From positions 74,747,023-74,811,022 of the forward strand of contig NC_070604.1 in assembly GCF_027172205.1 (NCBI RefSeq): DNA of 64,000 bases. Reading direction: 5' to 3'. Each line of letters opens with the position of its first letter. Positions within the stretch are counted from its first letter, which is position 1. Shown here one piece after another: positions 38,320-48,698 of this stretch. The position numbers were made by a program, and so were the translations under genes. The notes beneath the pieces are model-generated. The model had not been told where the DNA came from and ran no database searches. It worked only from the letters and a program-made list of their open reading frames with translations. Source of the DNA: Podarcis raffonei (taxonomy: Eukaryota; Chordata; Lepidosauria; Squamata; Lacertidae).

Positions 38320-40518
38320 GTTAGTGTATTAAGTTTGAGACTACTCAAAACTTAAAACTGTATCTATATTAATTGCAGAGAGCGAGGGAGAAAAATTTGG
38401 CTTAGAAGATTAAGTAATTTCCAATCACTGCTTGGCAGTTACATTGCTTGGCAGTTTCCCTTGGCAGTTACATTGATTAGAGACAACAAAATTGTCAGTT
38501 AAAATGACATATTGAAAACTTGCAACATAAAAACATAACAAAGACACACACTCACAAATTACAATATAAGAAAATTCAGATTCAAAATGTAAGACCTCAA
38601 GATGTGGCCTCAAAAAAGTCTCCCAATGCCTTAATGAAGAGAAAGATCTTGCATTGGTTTTTGAAGGCTTGGAGACTTGTTCTGAGATTTATTTTTTAAA
38701 GAAGCATGTCCACAGTGCTGGGTTTACAGTAGTGTAGAATGATTTTTCATTAACTGATGCCAGCTATTAGTCCACACAGTAATGATAATATGAATTATTG
38801 TATTCTCAAGGATTGATTAATTAATAGAATGCTTTTGAACATGGATTGTAAATTTCAGCTGGCTCAGAATGTGGTACTTCACCTCTTAAAGAGAGTTGGT
38901 ATTAAGCAATATACACAACTACTTTCTTTCATTTGCACTGGCTACTGATTTCTCTCTAGGGCCCTGCTTGCGAGAAACAATGTGTAATCTTAATATAATC
39001 ATACAGGAAAATGGTTTCTACAGAAAGCTCAGAATTGCACATCTGAACAGAATAACCAATCATTGTCTTAGAAACAACAGTAGAATGATTGTTAAGCCAA
39101 ACTCTGAAATAGTCCTTAATGCTCTCTTCCATTTACATCTTTTTCTTCAGGCTGTAATATACCAAGCAGTACATGTACATAAAGCGTACAGACATTGCCT
39201 TTCATAATTATTTTAAAGTATTTTACTCATTTGTGTATTTCTCTTTTGCAAATTATACAAATTTTCTAGAAAAGAAAAACTGAAGTTTTTCTTCAGGCTT
39301 CATGTCAGGATTTGATTCTAACATTGTATACCAGCTGATAGTTAGGAACTTCATTGGGTTTTCTAGGACTGCTTGTAATAAGTGTTTTTGTGTGTGCATA
39401 TCTGCTTTTCTGTGGGTTCTGCTTATTCTTGACTGGTTGGAACTGTTAAGTGTCTACTGTTTCAGCTTTTAAGAAGTAACCGTGACATAAAATGCTTTGG
39501 GCTTCTGTCTTGTTAGTACTGTTTTTAATTTTTTTTATAATCTGTTAGATGTTGATGTCTGGATATCTGGAGTTTGGTATCATCACTGTGTTTATGACAC
39601 TCCATTTTCTTTCATTCTTGACTGGTTTAGGAATGTGAATATTGACTATGAACTAGTTTGTGTTTTGATTTGGTAGTGGATTGGATATGTCTTGGTAAAC
39701 TGAAGCTGAATTGAGAGTCAGCATGGTCTAGGGAAAGTGCTGTTTTGTTTTATTGATTTTAAAAGCTGTTTCAGGTTTACAAATTTATCTTAATCTCTTA
39801 TGATAAAATTTTAATCCGCATTCCCCATTTCTTATAGAGATGTTCAAAAAGTGTCTTACAAAATTTAACAGAACATCCAGAATTTTAAAAAGCTATATCA
39901 CATGTTCTTGAATTTAAATTGGATATTTCCTAAATATGTTTTTGTAACTATATCTTGAGAGGCTACTTCTTAGCAGAAGGATGACTTTAAAAATGAAGTA
40001 ATGGCTAACTTGTCAGTTTCTAGCTTTGGCTGTGTGAGCAATATTTATCTGAAATGGTAGTGAGGATATGGCTTTAATAACTGTTGTTTAAAAAAATTAA
40101 AAATAGGAGCCATAGAGGAGCCCCCCCCCCTTTCACTTATGGAAGGAACTTTGAAATAAATAAATATTAGTATCGTCTGAGTAGCCTGTTGGCACAGTTT
40201 GCCAGTGGTTCATATTCTGCTCTGATTTTAAAACAGGGCAGCTAACCAGGTATCCTCCAAATGTTATGGACTGCTGCTCCCATCAGCTCCAACCCACATG
40301 ACCAATGAGTAGGAATGATGGGAGCTGACATACAACATCTGGAGGGTACCATGTCAGCTACTACTGCTTTGAAAGATCTGATATGCTCTTCTGCTTTAGA
40401 AGTGCAATAAATTAAATCTTGTTGTTTGGCTAATAAGTTAACAGTCAATGTACTGCAATCGTTGATCTTGAAATAGTAAGTAACCACTAGTTATGCTTTA
40501 TTTCATATTTTGAAGAAG
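38320..40518 (+). other. AFDN: AFDN intron 2
   Basis: AT-rich, with no exon seen. It contains a palindromic hAT-like element (40234-40366). A 103-codon open frame at 38896-39207 crosses no splice site and looks like nothing known. The intron ends in a tandem acceptor (see exon 3). Confidence 0.9.
40234..40366. mobile_element. Short palindromic DNA element, hAT-like family
   Basis: The left half (ggtatcctccaaatgtt, ctgctcccatcagctcc) and right half (gatgggagctgacatacaac, atctggagggtacc) are inverted copies. Flanking 8-mers attttaaa and ctttgaaa agree at six of eight positions, compatible with an eroded hAT duplication. It sits 150 bp upstream of exon 3. Confidence 0.7.
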
Positions 40519-40631
40519 AAAGAAGATTGGATATAGACGAGAAACCTTTAGTTGTACAATTAAATTGGAACAAAGATGATCGAGAAGGAAGATTTGTACT
40601 CAAGAATGAAAATGATGCACTTCCTCCAAAG
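40519..40631 (+). CDS. AFDN: AFDN exon 3, residues 105-142: end of Ras-association domain 1
   Basis: Encodes (E)RRLDIDEKPLVVQLNWNKDD to NENDALPPK, finishing RA domain 1. I set the start at 40519 because it gives VSGERRLD, the mammalian wording. An AG three bases upstream (tandem gaagaag) would start the exon at 40516 and add one glutamate, VSGEERRLD. The donor ggtaaaag leaves phase 0. Confidence 0.95.
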
Positions 40632-41611
40632 GTAAAAGAAAGCAATATTACTGTATATTTTTGACACTACTGTAAATGCGTTTGAGTTTTCATAAATTGC
40701 CTTTGGGCTTGCAACAACAAATCTGGCAATGTATTATGGGTAGATATGACAGAGTTTTGGATAATCCTTCTCCGTTATATTCACATCCTACAGCCTATTA
40801 GTGTGTGTCATCAGACAGTCTGCTCTGATTTATTGTCACTGCTGGGCAGCCAGCAGGGATCACAACTCTGCTAGCTACAGACTTGACTGATGAGGCTAGG
40901 CAGTTGATTGCGAAATGGTTCTGGGGTATCTTCCATGGTCAACAAAGTAAGTTAAAATATCATAGTATTGCTCACAGTCAATGAATTTTCAACCGACACT
41001 TGCAGAGGTGGCCAGTTGTTCAGATTACTCCAGAGGTCCTGGTTGATGCAAGTGATTTTACCCTTAAAATTCTTTGCAAAGAAATTACAGTGAGCCACCA
41101 TTAGTTCTGCCTATTGCTTTGGGTCAGGCTGTAAAAGAACCATGCTATGCGGAAAAGCTCTGGTGGACAGCACACTGAGGCTGCAATGGAGGCAGCTAAG
41201 TATGCCCTCTTTGCTGCTTTCACTGCCACTCAGTAGGCTTGATACTGAGCATTCAGCATTCCCTCCTCTTGCATTGAAGCTTGTTTTATTGCCTTAAGCT
41301 GTGGTGTACACCAAGGAGCCAAACTGGTGCTATCAAGCAGATAGGGCGCTCAGGGACACACATCAACAGCCTGAGCTATTTGCATATTCCACACTTCAGT
41401 TGGGGCTTCAATGGGAACACCAGTCATATCAGCCAGAAGATCACCCAGGCTGCCAGGAGACCAATTGGATCCATTGCCTCCAAGGGCAGACTATCCTAAT
41501 ACGTCGCCTGACTCTGCATCATGTTTCAAATAAGATAAAATAAGTTTTTATTTGGAAATTAATGTGGTCAGAGTTGCAGTAGATCATAATACTAAACACT
41601 GTTTGTTTCAG
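40632..41611 (+). other. AFDN: AFDN intron 3
   Basis: Just under 1 kb between gtaaaa and tttcag. No exon or named repeat could be supported. Segments at 41080-41500 read like worn repeat DNA but match nothing I can name. Confidence 0.85.
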
Positions 41612-41772
41612 AAGGCTCAAAGCAATGGCCCTGAAAAACAAGAGAAAGAAGGAGTGATTCAGAACTTCAAACGGACTTTATCAAAAAAAGAAAAGAAGGA
41701 AAAAAAGAGGCGGGATAAAGAAGCATCACGGCAAGCTTTAGATGGTGATGGGCTGTTTCATGGGGATGATAT
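41612..41772 (+). CDS. AFDN: AFDN exon 4, residues 143-196: lysine-rich linker
   Basis: Encodes KAQSNGPEKQEKEGVIQNFK, RTLSKKEKKEKKRRDKEAS and RQALDGDGLFHGDD. This is the strongly basic linker between the two RA domains. The N-terminal half matches mammals; the end (DGDGLFHGDD) has diverged. The acceptor is another tandem site, cagaag: using the second AG would drop one lysine. The donor is gtgagt at 41773, leaving two bases of codon 196 (isoleucine, completed by T from exon 5). Confidence 0.96.
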
Positions 41773-42076
41773 GTGAGTATCAGTGCATCAAATAGTACAA
41801 TGTCTAATCTGCACATAGATGAATACTTTAACTTGGGGAGACAAGTCTCTTAAAATATATGAATAGTTTTTGTATTGTACTTCCTTCAGGGTTGGTGTAT
41901 ACAAGTTCTTCAATACTGTCACATAACTTAAGGGTTATAAATTGCATCCAAAGGTAGTTTACATAATCAGAGAGAATGAGTTAACTATTCTCTTCCAGAG
42001 CTAGTGTGTGAGGGAAATGCAGATTGGCAGGCTAATGTGACCATTAATGCTTTTTTAAAAAAATGCGGCCAAACTA

Positions 42077-42718
42077 CAGTGGTACCTCGCAAGACGAATG
42101 CCTCGCAAGACGGAAAACTCGCAAGAAGAAAGAGTTTTCCGTTTTTCGAGGTGCTTCGCCAGACGAATTTCCCTATGGGCTTGCTTCGCAAGAAGAAATG
42201 CTTTTAAAATGCTGGCGGTCGGGAGCAAAGACTTTCGCCCACCGCCGGCCTTCAGAAGAGGTCCTTCTCCGCTGTCCCGGGACGATCTTAAAATGCTGTC
42301 GGGCGGCAGCAAAGCCTTCGCTGCCGACCCCCAGCATTTTAAACGCCCCCGGGACAGTGGAGACTTCTCCGCTGTCCCGGGGGCTTTTAAAATGCTGGCG
42401 GTCGGCAGCAAAGCCCTCCTGTCCCCGGAGCTTGTGGGGCGGGAGGTGGGGAGAAGGGCTTTTCTTCCCACCGCCAGCCTTCAGAACAGCCTTCTGAAGG
42501 CTGGCGGTGGGAAGAAAAGCCCTTGTCCCCCCCCCCCAGCCTTCAGAAGAGGTCGGGGGACAGACTGTCCCCTGACCTGGTCTGAAGGCGGTTTCCATAG
42601 GAACGCATTGATTGATTTTCGATGCATTCCTATGGGAAGCCATGCTTCGCAAGACAAAAAACTTGCAAGAAGAAAAAACTCGCGGAACGAATTAATTTCG
42701 TCTTGCGAGGTACCACTG
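42077..42718. mobile_element. Long TA-flanked foldback element, gcaagacgaa subgroup
   Basis: The ends cagtggtacctcgcaagacg and gtcttgcgaggtaccactg are near-perfect inverted repeats, with TA outside (42075-42076, 42719-42720). The 642-bp interior is GC-rich. It carries several related blocks beginning aaaatgctg (about 42207, 42290, 42387) plus further inverted arms (ccaccgccagccttcagaa against ttctgaaggctggcggtgg near 42468-42509). Long open frames on both strands arise from this structure and show no transposase motif, so it is non-autonomous. Confidence 0.88.
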
Positions 42719-43084
42719 TACACATTGTATTAGACATGCACAGGTAAACAATCAGGCTTAACCTGGTCACTTCTATTTTGGGGGAATGCAGGCATAGGGT
42801 CCCAATCCAGAATGTGTTCCTGATCCTGGCAGTGTTTTTCACTGTAGATGCCAGTAAAAGCAAAAGCAGTCAAGAGAAAGTGATTTTCAGTAGAAACTAG
42901 TGTGGACTCCCAATCCAGACCAGGCCACCACACCAGGATAAGCATGCTTGTTTCACTACATATGAATGGGCCTGAATAACACAGTTTTCAGATTCTCAGG
43001 AATGTCTCTTTTCATTTTGACAAAATTCCTTTATCTGGTTCTGTAAATTGCCCGTTGAATGTATGCATGTCATCTGGTCAAATA

Positions 43085-43521
43085 CAGTGGTGCCTCGCAA
43101 GACGAAAAGAATCCGTTCTGCGAGTCTCTTCGTTTTGCGGTTTCTTCGTCTTGCGAAGCAAGCCCATTAGCGGCTTAGCGGATTAGCGCTATTAGCGGCT
43201 TAGCGGATCAGCTGATAAGCGGCTTAGTGGATCAGCTGATAAGCGGCTTAGCGGATCAGCCATTAAGCGGCTTAGCGGATCAGCTGATAAGCGGCTTAGC
43301 GATCAGCTGTTAAGCGGCTTAGCGGATCAGCTGATAAGCGGCTTAGCGGCTTGGGAAAAAGGGGGGGAAGGAAAAAACCCCCGCAGGAACTCGGAAGACA
43401 TTTTTGTCTTGCGAAGCAAGCCCATAGGAAATTCGTTTTGCGAAGCACCTCCAAAACGGAAAACCCTTTCGTCTAGCGGGTTTTCTGTCTTGCGAGGCAT
43501 TCGTCTTGCGGGGCACCACTG
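43085..43521. mobile_element. TA-flanked foldback element, gcaagacgaa subgroup, with minisatellite
   Basis: The ends cagtggtgcctcgcaagacg and tcttgcggggcaccactg are inverted repeats with TA outside (43083-43084, 43522-43523). The subterminal arms (gaagcaagccca) match the 42077 element. The middle is a tandem array (43169-43350). No coding capacity. Confidence 0.88.
43169..43350. repeat. 24-bp minisatellite inside a MITE
   Basis: About seven and a half units of agcggcttagcggatcagctgata follow each other with small changes (gtggatcagc, gatcagccatta, gcgatcagctgtta). Each complete unit contains the palindromic core atcagctgat, or a near match to it. Confidence 0.9.
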
Positions 43522-44049
43522 TATGACTTCTCCCAAATGGGGAGATGCAGTTTAGTGTTACTTTTCTGTTTAAAGCCTATAGTTACAGCAACAAAGAAAA
43601 GATGATTCTATGTAGGTTCCCTTTTCTAGGTAGTATATGTATATTTGTGTGCATGAACATGCACAGGCAAAAATTGAATTTGGGACACTATGGGAAATCC
43701 ATCTCAAGCTTTCTGAAGGAGGTTGGGAATATTAAATCTCCTTGATTATAATCAGCAGAGACTTTTTTCTTCTGTAGATGACAGATGCCTAACACTGTAA
43801 GCATGTCATCAATCCTCTGCTGGATAGAAATAGCCCTTTTGTTCATGGAAGACTTAAGTTTGGCTCTACCCCAATATGTAGATGTTTACTACAGGGTATA
43901 GAATTGTTGGAGGTTGTGTTTTATGTATGTTTTATGTTTCTTGTTTTGTACCTTTTAAGTGATGTGCACTTGTATGCTTCAAGAGCAGGTTCATTGTTTA
44001 GGGTTGCTCCTGGATCCATCTTTGTTACTGGAGGCTTGGTTAGCCTTAG

Positions 44050-44800
44050 TAACTAGGAGTACCTTTTACCAGCTACAGCTGGTATACCAACTATAGCTGT
44101 TTTGGGACAGGAAAAGCCTGACCACAGTGATTCATGTATGGGTCACCTCAAGATTCAATTATTGCAGTGCACTCTGTAGAGTAGGAATGACAAACTCCAG
44201 CCCTCCAGATGTTTGGGACTACAATTCCCATCATCCCTAGCTAATGGGACCAATGGTCAGGGATGATGGGAATTGTAGTCCCAAACATCTGGAGGGCCGG
44301 AGTTTGCCTATGCCTGCTGTAGAGCAAGTTGCAAGCCTGTTCTGGAAGCACCAGCTTGTGCAAACAAACTGTAGCTAGACTTTTGGTTCAAACTGACCAT
44401 ATGCTGCTAGGTCAAATTCAAGGCTCTTGTTTTAATTTACATGTTTTAACAGCTTTGATCTGGGAAACCTTAAGGAGTGCCTGACTCTCTATATCCCTGA
44501 CCAGTCACTGAGGTCTCAAGGGGGTCACTGTTAGTGGTGCCCCATGGCTTGTATCCACGAAAAGTGTGCATTCAGTCTTGTGGGCCCAACTCTGTGGAAC
44601 TCCCTCCTAGCTGAGATTAGAGAAACCACCCTCCCTTTTTGTTGAACTTGCAGCTCCTAGTAAAGACCTTTTTATTTCAGCAGTCATTTTAAGTATGTTA
44701 GATTTAACTGAATAATATTTATTGTACAGTAAGGTTATAAGGATACAGCCTATCTTAGACTATGGTGTTAGGCGGTATAAAAATTGCTGAAATAAATAAG
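44050..44800 (+). mobile_element. Decayed L2-like LINE 3' end, interrupted by a palindrome
   Basis: Plus-strand wording near gtgattcatgtatgggtcac (equivalent of VIHAMVTSWLDYCN) continues after the nested element. It then reads SLVGPTLWNSLLAEIRETTLP, the conserved end of L2-like ORF2, followed by a 3' UTR. Many interruptions show it is old. The LINE sequence runs from gcactctgtagag to ctgtagagcaagttgc once the insert at 44182-44316 is set aside. Confidence 0.65.
44182..44316. mobile_element. Palindromic hAT-like MITE with 8-bp duplication
   Basis: A 135-bp near-perfect palindrome: aaactccagccctccagatg on the left, catctggagggccggagttt on the right, and gggactacaattcccatcat mirrored by atgatgggaattgtagtccc. 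An exact 8-bp duplication, ctgtagag, lies at 44174-44181 and 44317-44324. This is the best copy of its family in the window. It lies inside an older LINE fragment. Confidence 0.92.
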
Positions 44801-44834
44801 CCATTTCATTTTTACCTTAAATTACTCTTGGCAG

Positions 44835-44995
44835 TGAGAATTCTCGCCTTGCCGCAGAGGTCTACAAAGATATGCCTGAGACCAGTTTCACACGAACAAT
44901 ATCTAATCCAGAGGTGGTAATGAAACGACGGAGACAGCAAAAGCTAGAAAAGAGAATGCAAGAGTTCCGGAGCTCTGATGGCAGACCAGATTCAG
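44835..44995 (+). CDS. AFDN: AFDN exon 5, residues 196-250: linker before RA domain 2
   Basis: Encodes (I)ENSRLAAEVYKDMPETSF, TRTISNPEVVMKRRRQQKL and EKRMQEFRSSDGRPDS, very close to mammalian afadin, including the basic MKRRRQQKLEKRM helix-like stretch. The acceptor is ttggcag before TGAGAA, completing the isoleucine codon. The donor is gtggta after the first base of glycine 250. Confidence 0.96.
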
Positions 44996-45235
44996 GTGGT
45001 AATTTAGAGTAAATCAATAATATTCATTGGATGGGTGGAACTTACAGAATGTGCGCTGGCTTCCATTAGTCTTCCTGGGGACACTTCAGGGGCTTTTGAA
45101 GTATAAATACGCAAATACCTAAGTTCCTTCTTTTTGCTGTTTTAGTGGATACTGAAAATCAGTTCAAGTGCTTAGGTTGTGTGACTTACGTTTCATTATT
45201 TTTTTAATTTAAGTTACAAATTATGTATTTTTCAG
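44996..45235 (+). other. AFDN: AFDN intron 5 (240 bp), flanked by a direct repeat
   Basis: The shortest intron in the window. The 11 bases ttcaggtggta occur at the exon 5/intron boundary (44991-45001) and again at the intron/exon 6 boundary (45231-45241). No repeat element was recognised inside. Confidence 0.92.
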
Positions 45236-45393
45236 GTGGTACATTAAGGATTTATGCAGACAGTTTGAAACCAAATATACCATACAAGACAATCCTGCTA
45301 TCTACCACAGATACAGCAGACTTTGCAGTTATTGAAGCACTGGAGAAGTATGGTCTCGAAAAGGAAAACCCCAAGGACTACTGTATTGCTCGT
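45236..45393 (+). CDS. AFDN: AFDN exon 6, residues 250-302: start of Ras-association domain 2
   Basis: Encodes (G)GTLRIYADSLKPNIPYKTI, LLSTTDTADFAVIEALEKYG and LEKENPKDYCIAR, the first half of RA domain 2. It differs from the mammalian wording at a few sites (TTDTAD, AVIEAL). The acceptor is tttttcag, the donor gtgagt, phase 0. Confidence 0.97.
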
Positions 45394-47281
45394 GTGAGTA
45401 AATTGGTTAAAGAAAATAGTTTTTGAAAAAATCCTGCTGCTTGGGTTTTTAAAATGATGATGTTCTGGTGGGGAGATTCCCCACTCAGCTTATTTATAAT
45501 TTATTGTCTGTATCTACATAAGTTGGTTCCTCAGGCTCTTCAGATCTTAGGGTTGGTATGGTTGGGCTGTAATCTTAGTTTTAGCGTCATATAACTTTAT
45601 TATCCTGTCAAGTGATTTTATCTGTTGGGTTCTTGGCTATCTTGGTTGGCGACTTGCCCTGAAGAAAGTAGCAGAAATTAGTGAAAGCTAACAGTGCTGA
45701 ATAGTATTTGCCATCTGTTTTTAAAGCAAACTAAGCTTTTGATTAAAAGGCCTAAAGTTCCAGTCAGATGCCAACACAGCCTCAGACAGCTGTTATTGTT
45801 AGCACATGCTGACATTCAGCTGTAGTACCATGAGCAAAAGTGGTATAGTCCTGTTGACTGGCATGGATAGACATCTCTGTGGGCTTTATTTTGACGGTAG
45901 ATTAAAGTTCTTGTTGCTTAACTCATTGCAGTATGGGCAAAAGCTAAAATGGGTGGTCAAGAGGAACTCTTGTTGCAATCTCAGACAATTCTAAGATTGA
46001 ATACTTGAAGTACCTTACATACTATGAACATAGTTTATCAGACTTCTGGAAACATAGTACAAAAATTCCTGAGTATGGATTGACTTTTTTCACCAGATCA
46101 TTGGCAGATATCTCTTTAAAGGTTTGTGTATGTAGCCAATTATTTTTCACTGTCAGTGCCATTTTCTCTAAAGTTTCTGGTTTTCCCATCTAGTAGATGC
46201 CCTGAATTGTAGTAGTACTGTTCTCTCTGTTAAAAGTTGCAAGGGCTGTTTCATTCCTATAAGAAGCCTGAATTTAGGCCTGTAGGCACTGGAGCTAGGG
46301 TTTTCCTTGATATCGATATCGACTATGGCAGGAAAGAGGAAAGTTTGCTGTCTAGCAGCATTCTGAATTGTTGCCTTTACGAAGTGAAGGTGGAAGGAAG
46401 ATAGGGTGCCTATCGTTTATCAGAAAGAAGATGCACAGGTAAAAACTAATTTCACTGTAACCCTGAGTAACCTGAAGTGAGGTGACCGGTGTTAGAGTCT
46501 TCTGTATTGTGGTCACTTGGGTGCTGATTTCCTTTCCGTGCTAGTTAGTAAAATCTTTTTATTTATGGTTCGATTTATTATTTGGTGGTAGAATTCATAT
46601 ACCGTATATCTAGCCAAATCTTAGATTTGTGGAAGCATATTATTGTATTTGTGTACATCTTTTTCTGGCATATTGAAGCAGAAGTCATAAAGTTATTTGT
46701 GTCATTCCTAAATTGTCAGCCATGGTCTCCCCCACACCTTCTTGATCATGATACATAACTTGGCAGGTATTTCAGAGTTTAGTCTTGTTTAAATGTAAAC
46801 ATGAAACCATGGTTTTCTGTTCTGTGAATGTCTCACAGCAAGCCTGGGCATTCAGTCCTTCTTTCTTGTGATAGGGAGGAAAGCATTGAGAGCTTTTGCA
46901 TTTGAATAAGTAACCCTTCCCCATTACATCTGAGTTTGGCAAACTATGATTAGTTAACATCAGATTATGGTTTCATAATCCTGGTTTGTTAACTAGTCAC
47001 ATTTATAACAGATTGCAGTTGATCAAATTAAGATGCAATGGGGAATGGTGATTGGTTAAAAAAATGAAAACTTTCCATCTTCTGTTGTACAAAGGATCAT
47101 GGGAGCCCAAGGTTTCTGCAGTCTTGTTCCCACAACAGAAAAACCATGATTTCTCATTATGGCTGAACAGGGCCACTGTGATACTATCCTACCAGCCATG
47201 ATTTCACTACGTACTTTGTAATATCAGAGTCATAAAACTTGAAAGCATGCATTCTTACTACCTTTTGGTTGAGCACAGGTA

Positions 47282-47333
<52 letters not shown>

Positions 47334-47501
47334 TAATAATTTATTTGTATTCCCCCCTCCCAAATAATATGGCATGGTATACTTTGTACCAACAGAATTA
47401 TGTACTGCATATGTTTGGAGAAAGGAGAGGGTGGTTTGGCCTTTGAGTGTTTATCCTTGGGTAACTGCTCTGTTCAAACTCATAGTTTATCTTTTCTGTA
47501 G
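45394..47501 (+). other. AFDN: AFDN intron 6
   Basis: About 2.1 kb. It holds an (AAT)n microsatellite at 47281-47334, and around 46770-47130 AT-rich DNA with several aaccatg/catggtt motifs. No additional exon seen. Confidence 0.88.
47281..47334. repeat. (AAT)n microsatellite
   Basis: About 17 AAT units, nearly uninterrupted, some 170 bp upstream of exon 7. Confidence 0.95.
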
Positions 47502-47613
47502 GTCATGCTTCCTCCTGGTGCTCAACATTCTGATGATAAAGGTGCTAAAGAATCTATTCTTGATGATGATGAGTGCCCACTTCAGATATTCAGGGAATGG
47601 CCAAGTGACAAAG
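47502..47613 (+). CDS. AFDN: AFDN exon 7, residues 303-340: middle of Ras-association domain 2
   Basis: Encodes VMLPPGAQHSDDKGAKESIL and DDDECPLQIFREWPSDK, matching mammalian afadin except for minor changes. The acceptor is ttctgtag before GTCATG. The donor is gtaatt after the first base of the glycine 340 codon. Confidence 0.97.
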
Positions 47614-48530
47614 GTAATTTTAGTTGTTCATAATATGTAATAAAACCCAATGGTCACATACTGGCAAGGCACTGTGAGCAAGCCAGGAGGAGGAGTGGGT
47701 TATTAGCCTTAAACCTAAAACGTGTGCACTTTGTTTCTCCCCTTGGGCATGGATGAGTCCCTGTTGTCCGATCCTGTTATGGTTTGCCTCAGTGTCTGAA
47801 TGATCAGGCTATTGTTTGTATGATCTTGTCAATCAGGATTTGAAACAATTGTTTGTTGACAGGCAGTCATTATGCATGAGGGGAGAAAGGAGTCATGAGC
47901 CCAAGGCTCCTCCAGGTATATTCATGAAGCACCAAACAATGGCTGATGGAAAGTCATAAAACTTGGCTTACATTGCAGAAGTTAATCGCTTCCACTTTGC
48001 TCCTTTCTGCTCACCTGGGAGGAAACAAACCATGATCTCTGGCTTAGCATTACATTTGAACCAGGAGTTCATGGTTTGTTTTGCTCCAACAATCCATTAT
48101 TTGTACCCAAGGCTTTGTATCCAGTAGTGTTGCTCAGTGAATGGTGTGGCTTCAGTCAGCAGGATGCAAAGGAAAGCAGGTTTTTCCCCCTGTGATCCTC
48201 TCTCCTGCCCCTGGGCTGCAAAGACTTGTTATTGGCTTACTGATTGTGGTTTGTTTAGAATGAAAAAGGCTATCCATTGAATATAAAATATGATCTAATG
48301 TACTCTAGAGCACTGGATTCTGGAGAACAGTAATAAATTATGTTGAATAGAAAATATTATAGTTCTTTAATCCTCATATTTAATCCTAATTTTCAATTTG
48401 ATAATTACTGTTTAGGAGAGCACAGTCAAATCAGTATAGTTAATAATGTACAATTTAATATGAATTTAATTTATTCATACCTTGAGGACAGGACAGACCT
48501 CAGATGTTTTGTTTGTGGTTTTGTGTTTAG
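47614..48530 (+). other. AFDN: AFDN intron 7
   Basis: Contains, at about 47990-48130 and near 48220-48260, a segment (aaacaaaccatgatctctgg, accaggagttcatggtttg, gttattggcttactg) homologous to one at 20470-20600 in intron 1. It appears to be a copy of an unclassified interspersed repeat. No exon seen. Confidence 0.8.
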
Positions 48531-48698
48531 GGATACTGGTCTTTCAGTTGAAAAGGCGACCACCTGATTATGTTCCAAAGAAGTTGAAGAAACAATTTGA
48601 TGGAAAGCCATTAAAGGGGAAGGAAAGAGTTGACGGGTCTGGTTATGGCTCTTCCCTTCCTCCAGAGAAGCTACCTTATCTGGTTGAACTAAGTCCCG
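48531..48698 (+). CDS. AFDN: AFDN exon 8, residues 340-396: end of RA domain 2 and linker
   Basis: Encodes (G)ILVFQLKRRPPDYVPKKLKK, QFDGKPLKGKERVDGSGYG and SSLPPEKLPYLVELSP. It ends RA domain 2 and begins the linker to the FHA domain; PEKLPYLVELSP is conserved with mammals. The acceptor is gtgtttag, the donor gtaaga after the first base of glycine 396. Confidence 0.97.

Larger units (their letters stand above)
41773..44834 (+). other. AFDN: AFDN intron 4
   Basis: Intron of about 3 kb. It holds two large foldback MITEs and an L2-like LINE end with a palindrome nested inside it, all listed separately. It starts gtgagt and ends ttggcag. The remainder shows no exon. Confidence 0.9.

Noticed and set aside
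38896-39207. 103-codon frame in intron 2 as an alternative AFDN exon
   Set aside because: No supported splice sites in frame and no similarity to afadin or any protein I know.
42055-42733. Several 130-210 codon frames on both strands
   Set aside because: They arise from the repeated blocks of the foldback element at 42077-42718; frames on both strands and lack of transposase motifs argue against coding.
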